A DNA stretch of 64,000 nt, taken from Gonatopus flavifemur (Eukaryota; Arthropoda; Insecta; Hymenoptera; Dryinidae). How positions within the stretch are numbered: position 1 is the first letter of the stretch; each line of letters opens with the position of its first letter. The position numbers and the translations under genes are program-made. Under the pieces are notes generated by a model. It was not told the origin of the DNA, ran no database searches, and saw only the letters and a list, made by a program, of their open reading frames with translations. Shown one piece after another: positions 48,568-60,376 of the stretch. The stretch is taken from NCBI GenBank assembly GCA_018340375.1, contig JAFFJZ010000013.1:5496501-5560500 (forward strand), given 5' to 3'.

Positions 48568-48788
48568 CACAGTAAAAAACAAAGGCGAGTGAAAGATCCT
48601 TTTCGGATGGTAAACTGATCGAGTGGTAAAATTACTGCTGCTGGATGTATTCATAAACATTCACTAGGGTAAAAACACACGAAAGAGTGTGAAATAAATC
48701 CATCATCCATGATAGAACAAAACACTCACGCGTGTGGACCTGTACGAACAACTTTGAGTGTCAATTTCACACTCAATTCTTTACTGTG
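48568..48788. mobile_element. MITE with CACAGTAAA ends
   Basis: 221 bp; left CACAGTAAAAAAC, right complement CTTTACTGTG, flanked by TA. Interior pair CACTC/GAGTG repeats. Tc1/mariner-type or CACTA-type non-autonomous element. Confidence 0.65.
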
Positions 48789-48931
48789 TACAAACTGCGA
48801 GGTAGGTTATCGCGGTACTCCAATTGGATACATATTTGGAATTCATGGAATTAAAAATCAATTTATTTTCTGCGTTTTGCTATCACAGCTGTCATAGTCA
48901 TACCGATACCCATACATAGAGAATTGCTCAA

Positions 48932-49069
48932 GGACTAAGCACACAAAATCCACTAAGACGGAAAAAGCATAAGCGTAAGCATAATGGAATGCGCAGAACC
49001 TATTTCTAAGTTCTGCACATCCTACTTATGCTTATGTCAAATGCTTATTCATTTATGTGTTTAGTCCTT
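48932..49069. mobile_element. Hairpin MITE, 138 bp
   Basis: Successive inverted pairs: AAGGACTAAGCACAC with GTGTTTAGTCCTT, AAGCATAAGCGTAAGCATAA with TTATGCTTATG, and GCAGAAC with GTTCTGC at the centre. The whole unit folds on itself. Confidence 0.7.
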
Positions 49070-49405
49070 TACTATGTATTAGGTATCCCTCCCACGTTAT
49101 TTTCCAGCAGGTTCCAACTCTATAAGGAATACCATTATAATTATTCCAATAATCCAGTTATATGCCTTTGCCTCCTGATGGAGGCGATCGTGCTGCCCTC
49201 ACTTTGAAGATATATGAACTCACGCAATAAACACACATGTGCACATTGCTTCAATTCATATTTTTAGAGAGTGAGGGCAGCACGGTCGTCTCCATCAAAC
49301 CTGAGTGTAAGGTCGCCAAAAAGTTTGGATAACCTACTTTGAGTGTTGGCACATCACAGTACGTTTGTAAATTTACCATGAAATCGATAAAATTGTTATT
49401 CTCAG

Positions 49406-49551
49406 CAGTGATGCCAAGAAAAACGGTGTGGACCGAAAAATCAGCCCCTCTACTGTTCACACAAAGAACCTTTCGTATACATGTGTGAATCATTGTGTGA
49501 ACAGTGGAGGGGCTGATTCTTCGGTCCATACCGTTTTTCCTAGCATCACTG
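49406..49551. mobile_element. hAT-type MITE, 146 bp, perfect 8-bp duplication
   Basis: Ends CAGTGATGCCAAGAAAAACG / complement CGTTTTTCCTAGCATCACTG, with arms continuing through CAGCCCCTC. Flanked by ATTCTCAG at 49398-49405 and 49552-49559. Shares the CAGTGATGCCA terminus with 24598-24808. A further inverted pair outside it (GAGGCGATCGTGCTGCCCTC near 49180 and its complement near 49275) marks another small hairpin. Confidence 0.93.
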
Positions 49552-50283
49552 ATTCTCAGAGTGTAGATAATAAAGTTATCAATTCTGAACGTGCCGTATT
49601 TACAAACAATTGTAAAATCATAGATTCTTGAAAAATCGTCATTACGAGTGTTGAATTTCACATTTTGTTTTGGTGAAAAATTCACTCTCAGAGTTGTAAA
49701 TTTGTATTTCTCATAACAAAAGTCCAACTTTCAGAGTAGGTAATCTTTGTACCACCTCTGAGAGTGGTGAATCCACTTAAAAATTGTTCACAGTGTAAGC
49801 ATGCAAAGATTCTTTCAGTCGACGACGTGCTTGTATCTCGAGAGATAATGTCAGGAAATTTTTTTCTGCTGCAAAATAATTATGGAGTGTTTTCTGTGTA
49901 ATTTGGTTCGTAAAAATTCTAATTTTCGAGAAAAAAAAGAAGAAGTGAAGAAATTTAATGAAGACATTTGGCTTTCTTGCAACACTTTTTTATCTGCTCG
50001 AAAGCATCATCACCACAAATATCAAGATGTTGTACTGTTTGAAAGTTGGAATGACGAAGAAATAGGAATTCATTCCTCTTGCTACACAGAATTTCGAGTG
50101 GAATCTAAATATTTGTCTTATGAAAGGTAAGTCGATCAAATGTTTTTTCGATTGAATTTCATAATAAATGGAAAAGACTTTATTGAGTTCATACCCGGAG
50201 AGAAATTTCGAAATATCAAATCAAGGAACCGCACCTGATGTTTTATCTCGTCACTGACGTGAAACAAGATGAACGGATTACCA

Positions 50284-50661
50284 CACTGAGAAAAAGGATT
50301 CGTTGACTCAAATGAGATTTGTTTACAGTAAATAAATCGTATATTTGGATACGAGCAAAGAAATATTTACTAATATTCATTTTATCACATAGTTATTGAA
50401 TACACCACATATTTCTTTGAGTCAACTTCATACCGATTATGATTCGATAGATCCGAATTTGACAAGAATTCATATTCATTCACATCAACTTCAATCACTT
50501 TGAATCAAATGAATGATTTGGTTATAGTTAATAAATATGAATTTCTTGACTCAACACAATTTTTGGTTATAATCAATATGTCTGATTTGTATGAAATGAT
50601 ACTTCTTGAAAATGCTCAACCAAATGCGTTGATTTGTCAGAAGAAAACCTTTTTCCCAGTG
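50284..50661. mobile_element. MITE with CACTG(A/G)GAAAAAGG ends and CA duplication
   Basis: 378 bp; ends CACTGAGAAAAAGG and complement CCTTTTTCCCAGTG, flanked by CA on both sides (50282-50283, 50662-50663). The 2-bp CA matches the 11.3-kb element, supporting a CACTA-type family. The interior is GATTCAAATGAATGA-rich. An inverted pair TTTGGTCGGCTG / CAGCCGACCAAA at 50754-50910 follows as a separate hairpin. Confidence 0.65.
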
Positions 50662-51358
50662 CATACAGCACCTCCACCGATTCCCGGACATTTCTCCGTT
50701 GCATGTACGTCGCATCTCCGTTCCTCCACCCTGTATCCACGTCCAGTCCTGCATTTGGTCGGCTGCAGTCAGCTAGCAATTTTTACCCCCTTTATTAGGG
50801 TTTACACAATCGAATTTCTTTTGTCGGCGGTTCCATAGTGTGTGTAAATTTCTATACAGACGGGCATAGTGGAGGGGGCAGAAATTGTCAGCCGACCAAA
50901 TTCTGACATCACTTGTCAACGTCTCCCTTTTATTCACCTCGCCTTCACGAAGATGCTCCGTTGATAACGGTGAATTTGCTGCACGGGTAGTACTTTTTCG
51001 ACCTCCAATTGCGTGATTTTAGTTCACCGAACTGTTTGATGTTAGATCTTCAACTTTACGGTGAAATAATATCACAAGTCCGAGATCCATGTTCTTCAAT
51101 TTTGTGATGTTTTTTCACACAGATCGAGAGACAAAATCACCTGATCGCGAATCACGTAAAGTTCCGTGATTTGATACCTCGCAATTCATCTCCGTGTACT
51201 TTCACGTAATTATAAAAAAAAGTCCCCTGCTTGAAAGAATCCATCAAATCTGATGAAGAAAATTCTATGGAATTTGGTCAGAACATTGTACAAAATTCAA
51301 TCAGATTTGGCAAGATTCAATCAGAATCACATTGGAAGAAATGCATTCATCTGATTAA

Positions 51359-51574
51359 CCCTCAGCCTCCACACGAGTGCGAATTTGCACCACATTACCT
51401 TCTCTTTTACCCATTATCCTCAATGGATTTCTCGGAAAGTTCACCCTGAATTCATGTCATTTTCACTTTCATTCTGATTTATTTCCACGAAATTACACAG
51501 AATAAAAATCGGGAAGCCAAATTTGCACTCGTGTGGAGGTAGTTTTTGCGTGAATGAGGTGTGGATGCTGAGGG
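51359..51574. mobile_element. piggyBac-type MITE with TTAA duplication
   Basis: 216 bp; ends CCCTCAGC(C/A)TCCACAC and complement, flanked by TTAA at 51355-51358 and 51575-51578. CCC start plus TTAA is the piggyBac signature. It lies inside a larger weak inverted repeat (CCCTGCTT...AATCCAT near 51228 with its complement near 51660). Confidence 0.85.
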
Positions 51575-54087
51575 TTAAATCTCATTGAAAAAAGTTGAAT
51601 AGGATTTGGATTGAATCAGATTTACCAAGAATCAATGAGATTTGGCGAGAATCAATGGATTTTTATAACCAGGGTCCAGTATTATTATTATGAAATTATT
51701 CTCACATTCTTCAAACAATAATGTTAGAAAATACATGATACTTCACATATTTGCTTATTAAAGTTGGAATGCAATATCGATATATTTAATTCAATAGTAA
51801 ATAAAAATAAAAATAGATAAATATCGAAACTACACATCCCGGATTGCTTGATGATGGTAAAAAGAGTTTCTTGGGCGTTCGAAGAACAAGGAAACCGTTT
51901 TCAAGAATCCCGATTGATTTAACACTTGAACAAACAATCAATGCTGATGCAGCTTCTACAGCTCCTGGGATTATCAATGTTACAAACTCGTTCTCTGCAA
52001 GACAAAAATGGTCAATTACTCATTCACTACGTACGAGTGTTATATCAAAAGTGATGGAGTTTTATGATATTAAATCAACAGATGATATTACGAAAGATTT
52101 AAAGAAGTGAACAATTAATAAATCTACCAAAAACTTAGAAGTACTGCTGCAACAGATAAAGCAGTACACCAATCCTTTTGCATTAGAACTGTCAGAAGAT
52201 CATCTTTACAATATATCGGAAGGTCACTCGGTGAACGATGAAATATACAAATTTTTATCATCAGTTGGAGTCGAGGGCGAAAAACAACATAAGAATTTCA
52301 TTACTGAGACTCGAGTAACGCCAGATAGGTTTGATAAAGCCATTAGCAAAAATAAAATAATTAATTTTGAGTACAAGGATACGCAAAAACTCAAGTGAAA
52401 GAAGTTAGGATGCAAAGAAATGTTTTTGGTCGTTTACTTTATGCGTCACTAAAAAATAAAATTGAAATAGAAAAAGCATTAAGTTATCCTCTAGCCCCTA
52501 TTCCGTTTTCACTCTGTCATACTAATGGAACGATTTGCAAAACTCCCAAATCTGTGGTTATAAGTGAATTACTAGGATATCAAACTAAAATCGTAAATTC
52601 TCCAGAAGCAGACATTCACTTATTTGATGGATTTGATTTCTTACATACATTGGAGAACCTTCTGAACAGTTATGGTAAAATCTCCGAGCATATATTAAAA
52701 ATACTTTCATATAATAGAAATGAAGTGCATATTATATTTGACAAATACAAAAAACCCAATATTACAGATTCTGGACATGATTTAAGAAGTGAAGAGGACA
52801 TACAATATGACGTTATACGTAAAAACAATAATCGTCCCGCAGATTACTGCAAATTATTGAGAAATAGCAACTGTAAAGAAAAGTTTGTGGAATTTTTAAT
52901 TGAAGATTGGACAAGAGACGAATTTATTACATTGATCACAGGAAAGACTATTAAACTCAATTATGATCAATGTTACACTTATGAGGTGTCTAGTGCAAAT
53001 GAAATGAAAAGAGTGATAGATTATAACCTTTCTTGTTACCATGAAAAGGCTGAGACCAAAATTGTGTACCACATTTGTCAATTTAATACCAACTATCGTG
53101 TGCAGATACATTGTACAGATTCTGATATACCTCTAATAATGTTGGCAAATTTCAAGCATTTGGAAGATGAAGTGGAAATAAGAATTAATTTGAGCACAAG
53201 TAAAAAAAAATGTACTTGAACATAAATGAAATTTATGCCAAGCTTGGGGATCAATTATGTTGTTTACTCGCTATATGCCATATTTTCACAGGGAATGATT
53301 ACAATCCTGCTTTCTTCCGTAAACGAAAAAAGAGACCTTTCAATATTTCAAAGAAAAACGAAAATTTTCAAAAGGTTTTCATTGAACTCCTACAAAGTGA
53401 ACATACAGCATTGACAACTTCGAATGAGGTAGTGCGAATTATTGAAGAGTATGTATGCAGAGTGTACTCATTGAGAACAAAAAATGATATCAACAAAAGA
53501 CGGTATGAATTATTTGAGAAAGGGTATAAATCAAAAACTGAAAATGAAGAAATTCCGAAGAAAAAGAATAGTAGGATATGATCCTTCTAGTTTGCCACCA
53601 ACAAAACAAGAATTGTTACAACAAATTAAAAGAACTGTATTCATCTGCAACGTATGGTGTGATGCATACATGCGGTGCCCTACAGAAAAATTGCCAGAAA
53701 ATTATGGCTGGACAATTGAAGGCAATAATTGGAGGCAATCACAAATATCATTGGTTCGATGGTCTGCAAAGTCCATCTTTTGAAGAATTATCTTCTGAAT
53801 CACAAGGTACCCTATTGATACTATTATTACTCATTGAGCCGCATCGCACCACAGTTCAAAAAGTTTTCAATGCATTCATTTTTACTTCTGGTAATTCAAA
53901 ATGAATTCATCATGAACTCTTTCTAAACTGAGGTGATGTATGGGGATTGATTGTTTGGCAATTTATTCGATTCTTCCATGTTATTACAGAGTCAGATATC
54001 ACGGATGAGGAGAATGGAGAAAATGAAGATGAAACTGATACGAATACAGAAGATGAAGATTTATCAGATGAATCTGATCAAGATTAA

Positions 54088-56177
54088 TTTCATTTTTTAG
54101 TAATGAAAATATACAAATTTTCATATTTAATTTTTCTAGAAAATAAAGTTATTCAAATTGCTAAGAAGATGCTTTCACTTTTATTTATGTTATGTTACAA
54201 ATAGAAAAACGAATACAGGTGGGTGAACCTTCACGAAGCGAATCTTTTGTATAAAGAAAGTGTTTAATTTTTATCGAATTCTACAAAATTTTTGTCAAAA
54301 CTTGATAAATATTTTATACAAAAGATTCGCTTCGTCAATATTCGCCCACCTCTAAAAACGGAAATGACAATTCTTGTCGAACTAGTGATACATACCTGTT
54401 TTCTTGTAGGACACTATTTCATTCGGATAGAGAACACACTAACTGATCATCTGATATGTTTGTCCTACAGTTAGTAATAAGATGAATGGTCTTGTGATAT
54501 TAACAATTTCTGAGCGTATGACCAGGATAACGTACCACGCAATTTGTAGGACAATATGACCATTGAATTATATAAATATTAACTAAACCACAGTAAAAAA
54601 ATTAGCCCGTTAGTAATCATTTTTTATAACCTCGTTATCGATACATGTTGGAAGGAGGGGGACTCTTTGATCGAACAATACATTTTGTAGGTCAAGTACT
54701 TTTTTCAATAATGTAAATTATTTTCTTAAGATTTAGTAAGAAATCCCACAGTTAGTAATAAATTTTTGACACTCGTTAAATCGACATATTTTATCCCTGT
54801 TACCTCTGTTAGCTACCACAATTGAGAATTCTCGCAATGGACAAAGTTGAGCGTCCCATCAAAATGGAGCTACTCACAAAACATCAGCTTGTTACTAATC
54901 AACTTATAAAAATGAATGGTGGATCCTGGACTATTACTTTGGATACGGCGAAATAAATATTTTTTCCACATAAACTTGGCTTATTAACTATAAATGAAGT
55001 TCATGAACTGTTGAAAAAACCTTATATGACACTTTTTAACCGTTAATAAACCTTATCTGAGGATAATAAGTCATGTTTGTATGTGATAAATATTTATTTC
55101 GCCGTATCTAAAACAAGATTTATTAAGTCCAAATAAACTCTTCTCTCAGTGTACCTGCTCTGAGTTGCTCCAACTTGTGCCTAACCAATCATCTCGTTGC
55201 TTAAACTAGAAGTATCGAATCCAAAATACTTGGAGCGAGTTGGGGTAACTTGGGACATCGGTAAGCGAACTCAGCTATTGAAAGCACGGAGCAGGAAACA
55301 TTGATCACAGAGACTGTGTACTGTCTGAGTATTCTGACTCTAAACGCATGAATTTTCATGCACCGAACGTGTAGATTCCCTCTCCATGTGATAATATAAC
55401 AACGCTGAATGTCAGACTTTTTAATAATCTCACAACAAGATTGCGATTATCAATTTTTATGCATTGAATAGAGGTGTGTGAAACTTCATTTTTTAGTCGA
55501 ACGGAACTCAAACCGAAATTCAAATAAATTTTTCAAGTTGAACCGAACCCGAACTAAACTTCAAATATACTCTCCAAGTCAGACCGAACTCGAACCGAAC
55601 CTTGACAAGTCGACCCGAACTCCAAATATATCTTTCAAGTCGAACTGAATCCGAATTGAAATCTGAATCGATATTGAACTTTTCAAATTATCCAAGTTTG
55701 AGAGTCGGAACTACACTGGGACAAATGACAGTCCAGGGTGTCTAGTATTTTCTTTGAAAAAATCCTCGACTGACTCCCGACTTTTCCCCGGAAATTTTTA
55801 TGGAATTCCCGGAAACGAATATACATGCAGATCCAAAATGAATAATCATTTGAACAGATGATGCATCGAGTGTATACAAGCGCATGGGTAGCTCCATCTG
55901 GTGGCAGTCTTTTCTGACCAAAATTCTCGAAACTGAATGCATAGAAAAGTCTGAAATTTTAAGAGATAAACCTTCAAAGATTCATCCCTGAAAATTTCTG
56001 ACCGTTTTATGCATTAATTCTCGAGGATTTTGGTCGGAAAAAATGCGACCAAATGGAGCCACCTATGCACTCTTATCCTCTCAAACGAATACATGATCAC
56101 CACAGCAATGACTTCAAATTGATTTTGTGAATGATATATCCATGATATACATATGATTACTAGCGCCCTACATACTA
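54088..56177. other. Non-coding DNA with several hairpin elements
   Basis: Three clear inverted repeats: 54217-54351 (AGGTGGG(T/C)GAA... through CGAAGCGAATCTTTTGTAT), 54943-55109 (ATACGGCGAAATAAATATT and complement) and 55882-56075 (arms sharing GTAGCTCCAT(C/T)TGGT and GACCAAAAT(T/C)CTCGA). 55480-55700 is a GAACCGAAC/TTCAAGTCGAA degenerate tandem repeat like that at 25.3 kb. No gene seen. Confidence 0.65.
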
Positions 56178-57088
56178 CTGTGGGCAAAAAGTAAGGTGAA
56201 TTTTTAATTTCAACTTCGCGGGCTTGACATTTCAGGCTAGTTCTTTTTTTCTCAAGTTGGCAGGACTGTTAATGACATCTGTGCCAAATTTCATGTCAAT
56301 GTCATTATCAGTAATACATTTACGCTTGTGTTTACCAAACGACTAAGAGTGCATTTTTCAATTTTTACAATGTCTGATTTAATTGAGCAGAGGAGTGCAA
56401 TCAAATTCTGTTTGCGGAATGAAATTTCGGCTGCGGAAACTTTGAGGATGTTGCGAAAGGTCTTTGGTGATTCTACCATGTCACAGAAAAATGTTTATAA
56501 GTGGTACAAAGACTTCAAAGAGGGTCGAGAACGTGTTGATGACTTGGAGCGCTCCGGACGACCATCGACGTCAACAGATGACCAACACGTCGATGAAGTG
56601 AAGGAATGAGTGATAAAAAATCGCCGGTCGACTGTTAGAGACCTCACTGATATGATGCGTGAAGCAATTCGTCTAAAAAGACCAGAATTATGGGCCAACA
56701 ACTCCTGGTTTTTGCATCACGATAATGCACCGTTTCATACTGCACTCGTTCTTCGTGACCATTTCGCCAAAAATTCGACGCATATCGTTCCGCAATCACC
56801 GTATTCGCCTGATTTGGCTCCGTGTGACTTCTGGCTATTCCCAAAACTCAAGAGACCACTCCGGGGAAAGCGTTTTGAGTCGATTGAGGAGATAAAAGCT
56901 GAATCGAAGAAGGCGCTGATGGCTATACCGGAAAGGGACTATTTAGCATGTTTCAATGATTGGAAAAAACGTTGGCATAAGTGTATTTCATCGAGAGGGG
57001 ATTACTTTGAAGGGGATGAAATTGATGTAGAAGAATAAATGAAGATTTTTCATTTTACAAACAAATTCACCTTACTTTTTGCCCACAG
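56178..57088 (+). mobile_element. Mos1-like mariner with internal deletion
   Basis: 911 bp between ends CTGTGGGCAAAAAGTAAGGT and complement, flanked by TA. Full-length relatives are about 1.3 kb, so roughly 0.35 kb is missing from the middle. Confidence 0.9.
56370..57038 (+). pseudogene. mariner transposase lacking the first catalytic region
   Basis: Start MSDLIEQRSAIKFCL, HTH-containing N-terminus (residues 1-78) to RSGRPSTSTDDQ; TGA at 56607; frame continues NRRSTVRDLTD then jumps directly to REAIRLKRPELWANNSW. The gap removes roughly 100 or more residues including the first catalytic Asp. The rest is well preserved: HHDNAPFH and SPDLAPCDFW, with 34 residues between the second and third Asp (DD34D), ending GDYFEGDEIDVEE. 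Non-functional, but its ends could be moved in trans. Confidence 0.92.
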
Positions 57089-58310
57089 TAGTATCAACTC
57101 AACGCGCGCATTTCAGATGCGTATAATTATTCATCACAAACAAGAATAGTTAATCGAAAATATTTGGAGTAAGTCGAGGCAACCTGGAACCCGTTAGAAC
57201 GAACAAAACTAATGTTTACTATCGATGGAAGCCTGGCCTCAAGGGGCATAAACTACCATACTAAAATTTTCAGAACTATCAACAGCGCTGCCGTACGAGC
57301 CGCTGATTGAACTATTCACACGTATGCACCAATACTAGTTTCCAAAATTTTTACATTGGTCTTGTGGTTGTGTAAAATCACGACTTACTAGAACAGTTTC
57401 AATAGCGGCTCGTACGGCGGCGCTGAAATCAGTCTAAGATTCTCCATTTGAGGTTTATGCCCCCTGCCTGGTCTTGAGCAGGGTACCCAAGCTACAATAG
57501 GGAAGAAAAGTTACTATAGCCACTAACACATACTCCTTTTTGTGTGCGATGATGGAAAAGAGTTATGGGCGTGTTAAATTCAATTAAATCGGGCAATGTG
57601 CTGATTATCAGCAATGCATATCTTATAGTCAGTCAGGTGGGGTTTGATGAATAATTCAGTCAAAAATATCTAAAAATAAGATTAGAATTCTTTCATTTTT
57701 AGGCACTCATCGGTATACGTACACCGAAAGAAAAAGCATACTGCAGAAGTATTGACGCACTAAAGTTTCTAATGCATTTGTCATAACGTGCTTCCAACGG
57801 TCGGTACCCATGCTTAGAAAGCACGTGACACATACCCAGAACGCATGGTCTCGTGCGTTGACTGCATGAGTCCCGAGCGTTAAAAGTACGTTGTAACAAA
57901 TGCGTTAGAAGCATTGAAGTGTGTCATGCTTCTAAAGCATGCTTTTTCTCTCGGTGTAGTATACCAGCACGGACTGCCCATCGCTCCCGCTATCGTACGC
58001 TCTGACCGTATCTTCTAAAATATTTGAGTAATCCAATTGGAAGTTGGATAGTTTTTCATTTCATGCAATACTGATTGATAATCCGTGGGGTTGTCTTTAT
58101 CTCTGTCTGTCTGTCTGTCTGTACCAGGGATAACTCTGGACCGGGTGGACCAAATTGGATGAAATTTATAGAGGATCTTCTTCGAACCCATCCCCCGAGA
58201 CCATTTTTTTTTGTTGCAATCGGACAAGTCCTTCTATTTTTTTTTTCAACTTTTTTCTGAGAAAATAGGTGATCTCGGGGAAAATCTTATCCGCTGTATC
58301 AATATATATA
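57089..58310. other. Non-coding DNA with two MITEs and a (TGTC)n tract
   Basis: 57240-57475 is bounded by AGGGGCATAAAC / GTTTATGCCCCCT with an inner pair CGTACGAGCCGCT / AGCGGCTCGTACG. 57722-57956 has CACCGAAAGAAAAAGCAT / ATGCTTTTTCTCTCGGTG ends flanked by TA. 58101-58122 is a TGTC tetranucleotide tract. No gene seen. Confidence 0.65.
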
Positions 58311-60370
58311 CAGGGTGTCCCATTTTAATCTGTCACTTAGAATATCTCGAAAACGAATAGATTCAGAGGAAAATGTTCCGGGAAAAAAATTCACGAATCT
58401 GAGAAGAACATCCGATGGTGAACTTGGCTTTGACCTCAGATCCCACTTTCAAGGTCATTTTGAGGTCAACTCATGTTTTTTAAATGGAATCCCCTATTTT
58501 TTACTACCGGTTTAGATTCTACGCTGAAAACCAAGGAACTTTTGTCTCAAACGTTTTTCCGAAATCCCCATAGATGGCGCTTTAATTGATGAGAAAATGA
58601 GAATTCTCAAACCCTCGGATTGTATTCTGTCTAACATAATGCTCAACTCTTGAGTGTTTCTCATCTCCCGGAAATTGCCGTCGGTTGTGTTTTGTTTTGA
58701 GTTTGTTTTTGGAAATTGTTATTGTTTTGATTCACGTGTGAATACCTTAGAAATTTAGCATTCCCAAACTGCTCAGTTCTCTGTTATCATTTGGAGGAAA
58801 CACATTTCTAAATATCATGTCCGATTACGCGCCAAACGATATTGTTGACGTTTTGTTGTGTCTTGGTGAAGCGCGGGGAAATTATGTTGAAGCTGTGAGA
58901 ACGTTTCAACGTCGTTTTCCGGATCGGAGGTGTCCAAATCGCATTACGATCCGATTTCTTGAACAACGTGCTCGTCAAGGTCTCCTCAAACGACAGAGGA
59001 ACAAGAAAGTTTATGCGGATGACAATGATCCTGATGTGAGATCGCTGGCATTAATTCATATTAATCCCCATATCAGTCTTCGGGATATTGAGAAAATGAC
59101 CGAGATTCCTCGATCCACAGCTCAGCGTATCTTGAAATCGTTGGCTTATCATCCGTACCATATCACTTTGGTACAATCTCTAACAGCTGAGGATTTCACA
59201 ACAAGATTGAACTTCTGCACGTGGGTCCAACGGAGAATTGAAGAAGATCCTACTTTCTCTCATCACGTTATGTTCTCTGATGAGGCAATATTTCACAATG
59301 TTGAGAATTCTCAATAGGCACAATTGCCATTATTGGAGTGCTCAGGATCCTTACTGGGTCCGTACAATTAATCATCAACACCGTTGGAGTGTGAACGTTG
59401 AGTGGGGAATTGTAGATTCCAGGATCATAGGGCCGTATTTTTTTGAAGGAAACCTGACTGGCGCGGAGTATCTTCGTTTTTTGCATTTTGAACTCCCTGC
59501 TCTTATGGAAGACGCAAGTCTTGACGTGAGATCAAGGATGTGGTTCCAACAGGATGGAGCACCTCCTCATTACATGCGAATTGTTCGAAAATTTCTGGAC
59601 GAGAAGTTTCCCAGAAGGTGGATTGGCCGTGGAGGACCTGTGCGATGGCCACCTAGGTCGCCAGATCTGACGTCGCCTGATTCTTTCTTGTGGGGTTGCA
59701 TAAAAAATGTTGTATTCCGTGAACCTCCAACAACACGCGATGACATGAAAGATCGAATAAGAATCGCATGCACAGCAATAACACCTGCTACGTTGCAAGC
59801 AACTGTAGAAAACTTTCATAAAAGAATTGCGCTTTGTCGAAGGCAAAACGGCGCTCATTTTGAACATCTTTTGAATGCCTAATGCGTCCCCGAAGATACA
59901 CCTCCAGTTCAGACAATCGGCCCTTTTCAGGGCCACAATGATGTGTAAAGTCCGATCGCGCAACCTCCTCGTTGTGCACATTGGGTAACGCTGATGCCGA
60001 CGGCAATTTCCGGGAGATGAGAAACACTCAAGAGTTGAGCATTATGTTAGACAGAATACAATCCGAGGGTTTGAGAATTCTCATTTTCTCATCAATTAGA
60101 GCGCCATCTATGGGGATTTCGAAAGAACGTTTGAGACAAAAGTTCTTTGGTTTTCAGCGTAGAATCTGAACCGGTAGTAAAAAATAGGGGATTCCATTTA
60201 AAAAACATGAGTTGACCTCAAAATGACCTTGAAAGTGGGATCTGAGGTCAAAGCCAAGTTCACCATCGGATGTCCCCCTCAGATTCTTCCATTTTTTTCC
60301 CGGAACAATTTCTTCTGAATCTATTCGTTTTCGAGGTATTCTAAGTGACAGATTAAAATGGGACACCCTG
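58311..60370 (+). mobile_element. DD41D Tc1/mariner-type transposon B, 374-bp inverted repeats
   Basis: 2060 bp; starts CAGGGTGTCCCATTTTAATC and ends with its complement. Inverted repeats 58311-58684 and 59997-60370 are equal in length. Flanked by TA within a TATATA tract. Six bases separate it from element C. One frameshifted transposase. Confidence 0.92.
58817..59882 (+). pseudogene. DD41D transposase of element B, one frameshift
   Basis: Start MSDYAPNDIVDVLL. N-terminal HTH region (ISLRDIEKMTEIPRSTAQRI), FSDE near residue 154, then a 1-bp gain near 59300 ends the first frame at 59317 while LNRHNCHYWSAQDPYW continues in the next frame. QQDGAPPHY and SPDLTSPD are spaced by 41 residues; C-terminus HFEHLLNA. 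A VNVEWG segment replaces the VNVWCG seen in A and C, a further probable lesion. The 1066-bp length is one base over a multiple of three, consistent with a single insertion. Confidence 0.9.
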
Positions 60371-60376
60371 TATATA

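Larger units (their letters stand above)
49882..54087 (+). pseudogene. Decayed multi-exon gene, possible PIN/XPG-like nuclease family
   Basis: Exon 49882-50126 (MECFLCNLVRKN, a CxxC start) ends with donor GAAAG|GTAAGT. Coding text resumes at about 51840 (IDLTLEQTINADAA, ARQKWSITHSLRTSVISK), continues through in-frame TGA at 52108 and an A-run indel at 52385-52389, then RMQRNVFGRLLYASLKNKIE, ADIHLFDGFDFLHTL, VHIIFDKYKKPNI, CTDSDIPLIMLANF, a shift in nine A's near 53208, HIFTGNDYNPAFF, and two further shifts to 53800. A last exon after TTATTACAG (53991-54087) encodes an acidic tail. Polyadenylation signal AATAAA near 54140. Spaced acidic residues (FDGFD, FDKY, DSDI, TGNDY) recall PIN-like nucleases; this is inference. 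The middle of the gene is missing or replaced by MITEs (50284-51574). Probably a TE-borne multicopy gene. Confidence 0.55.

Noticed and set aside
58015..58260. Frames around the (TGTC)n tract
   Set aside because: Low-complexity translation; no gene support.
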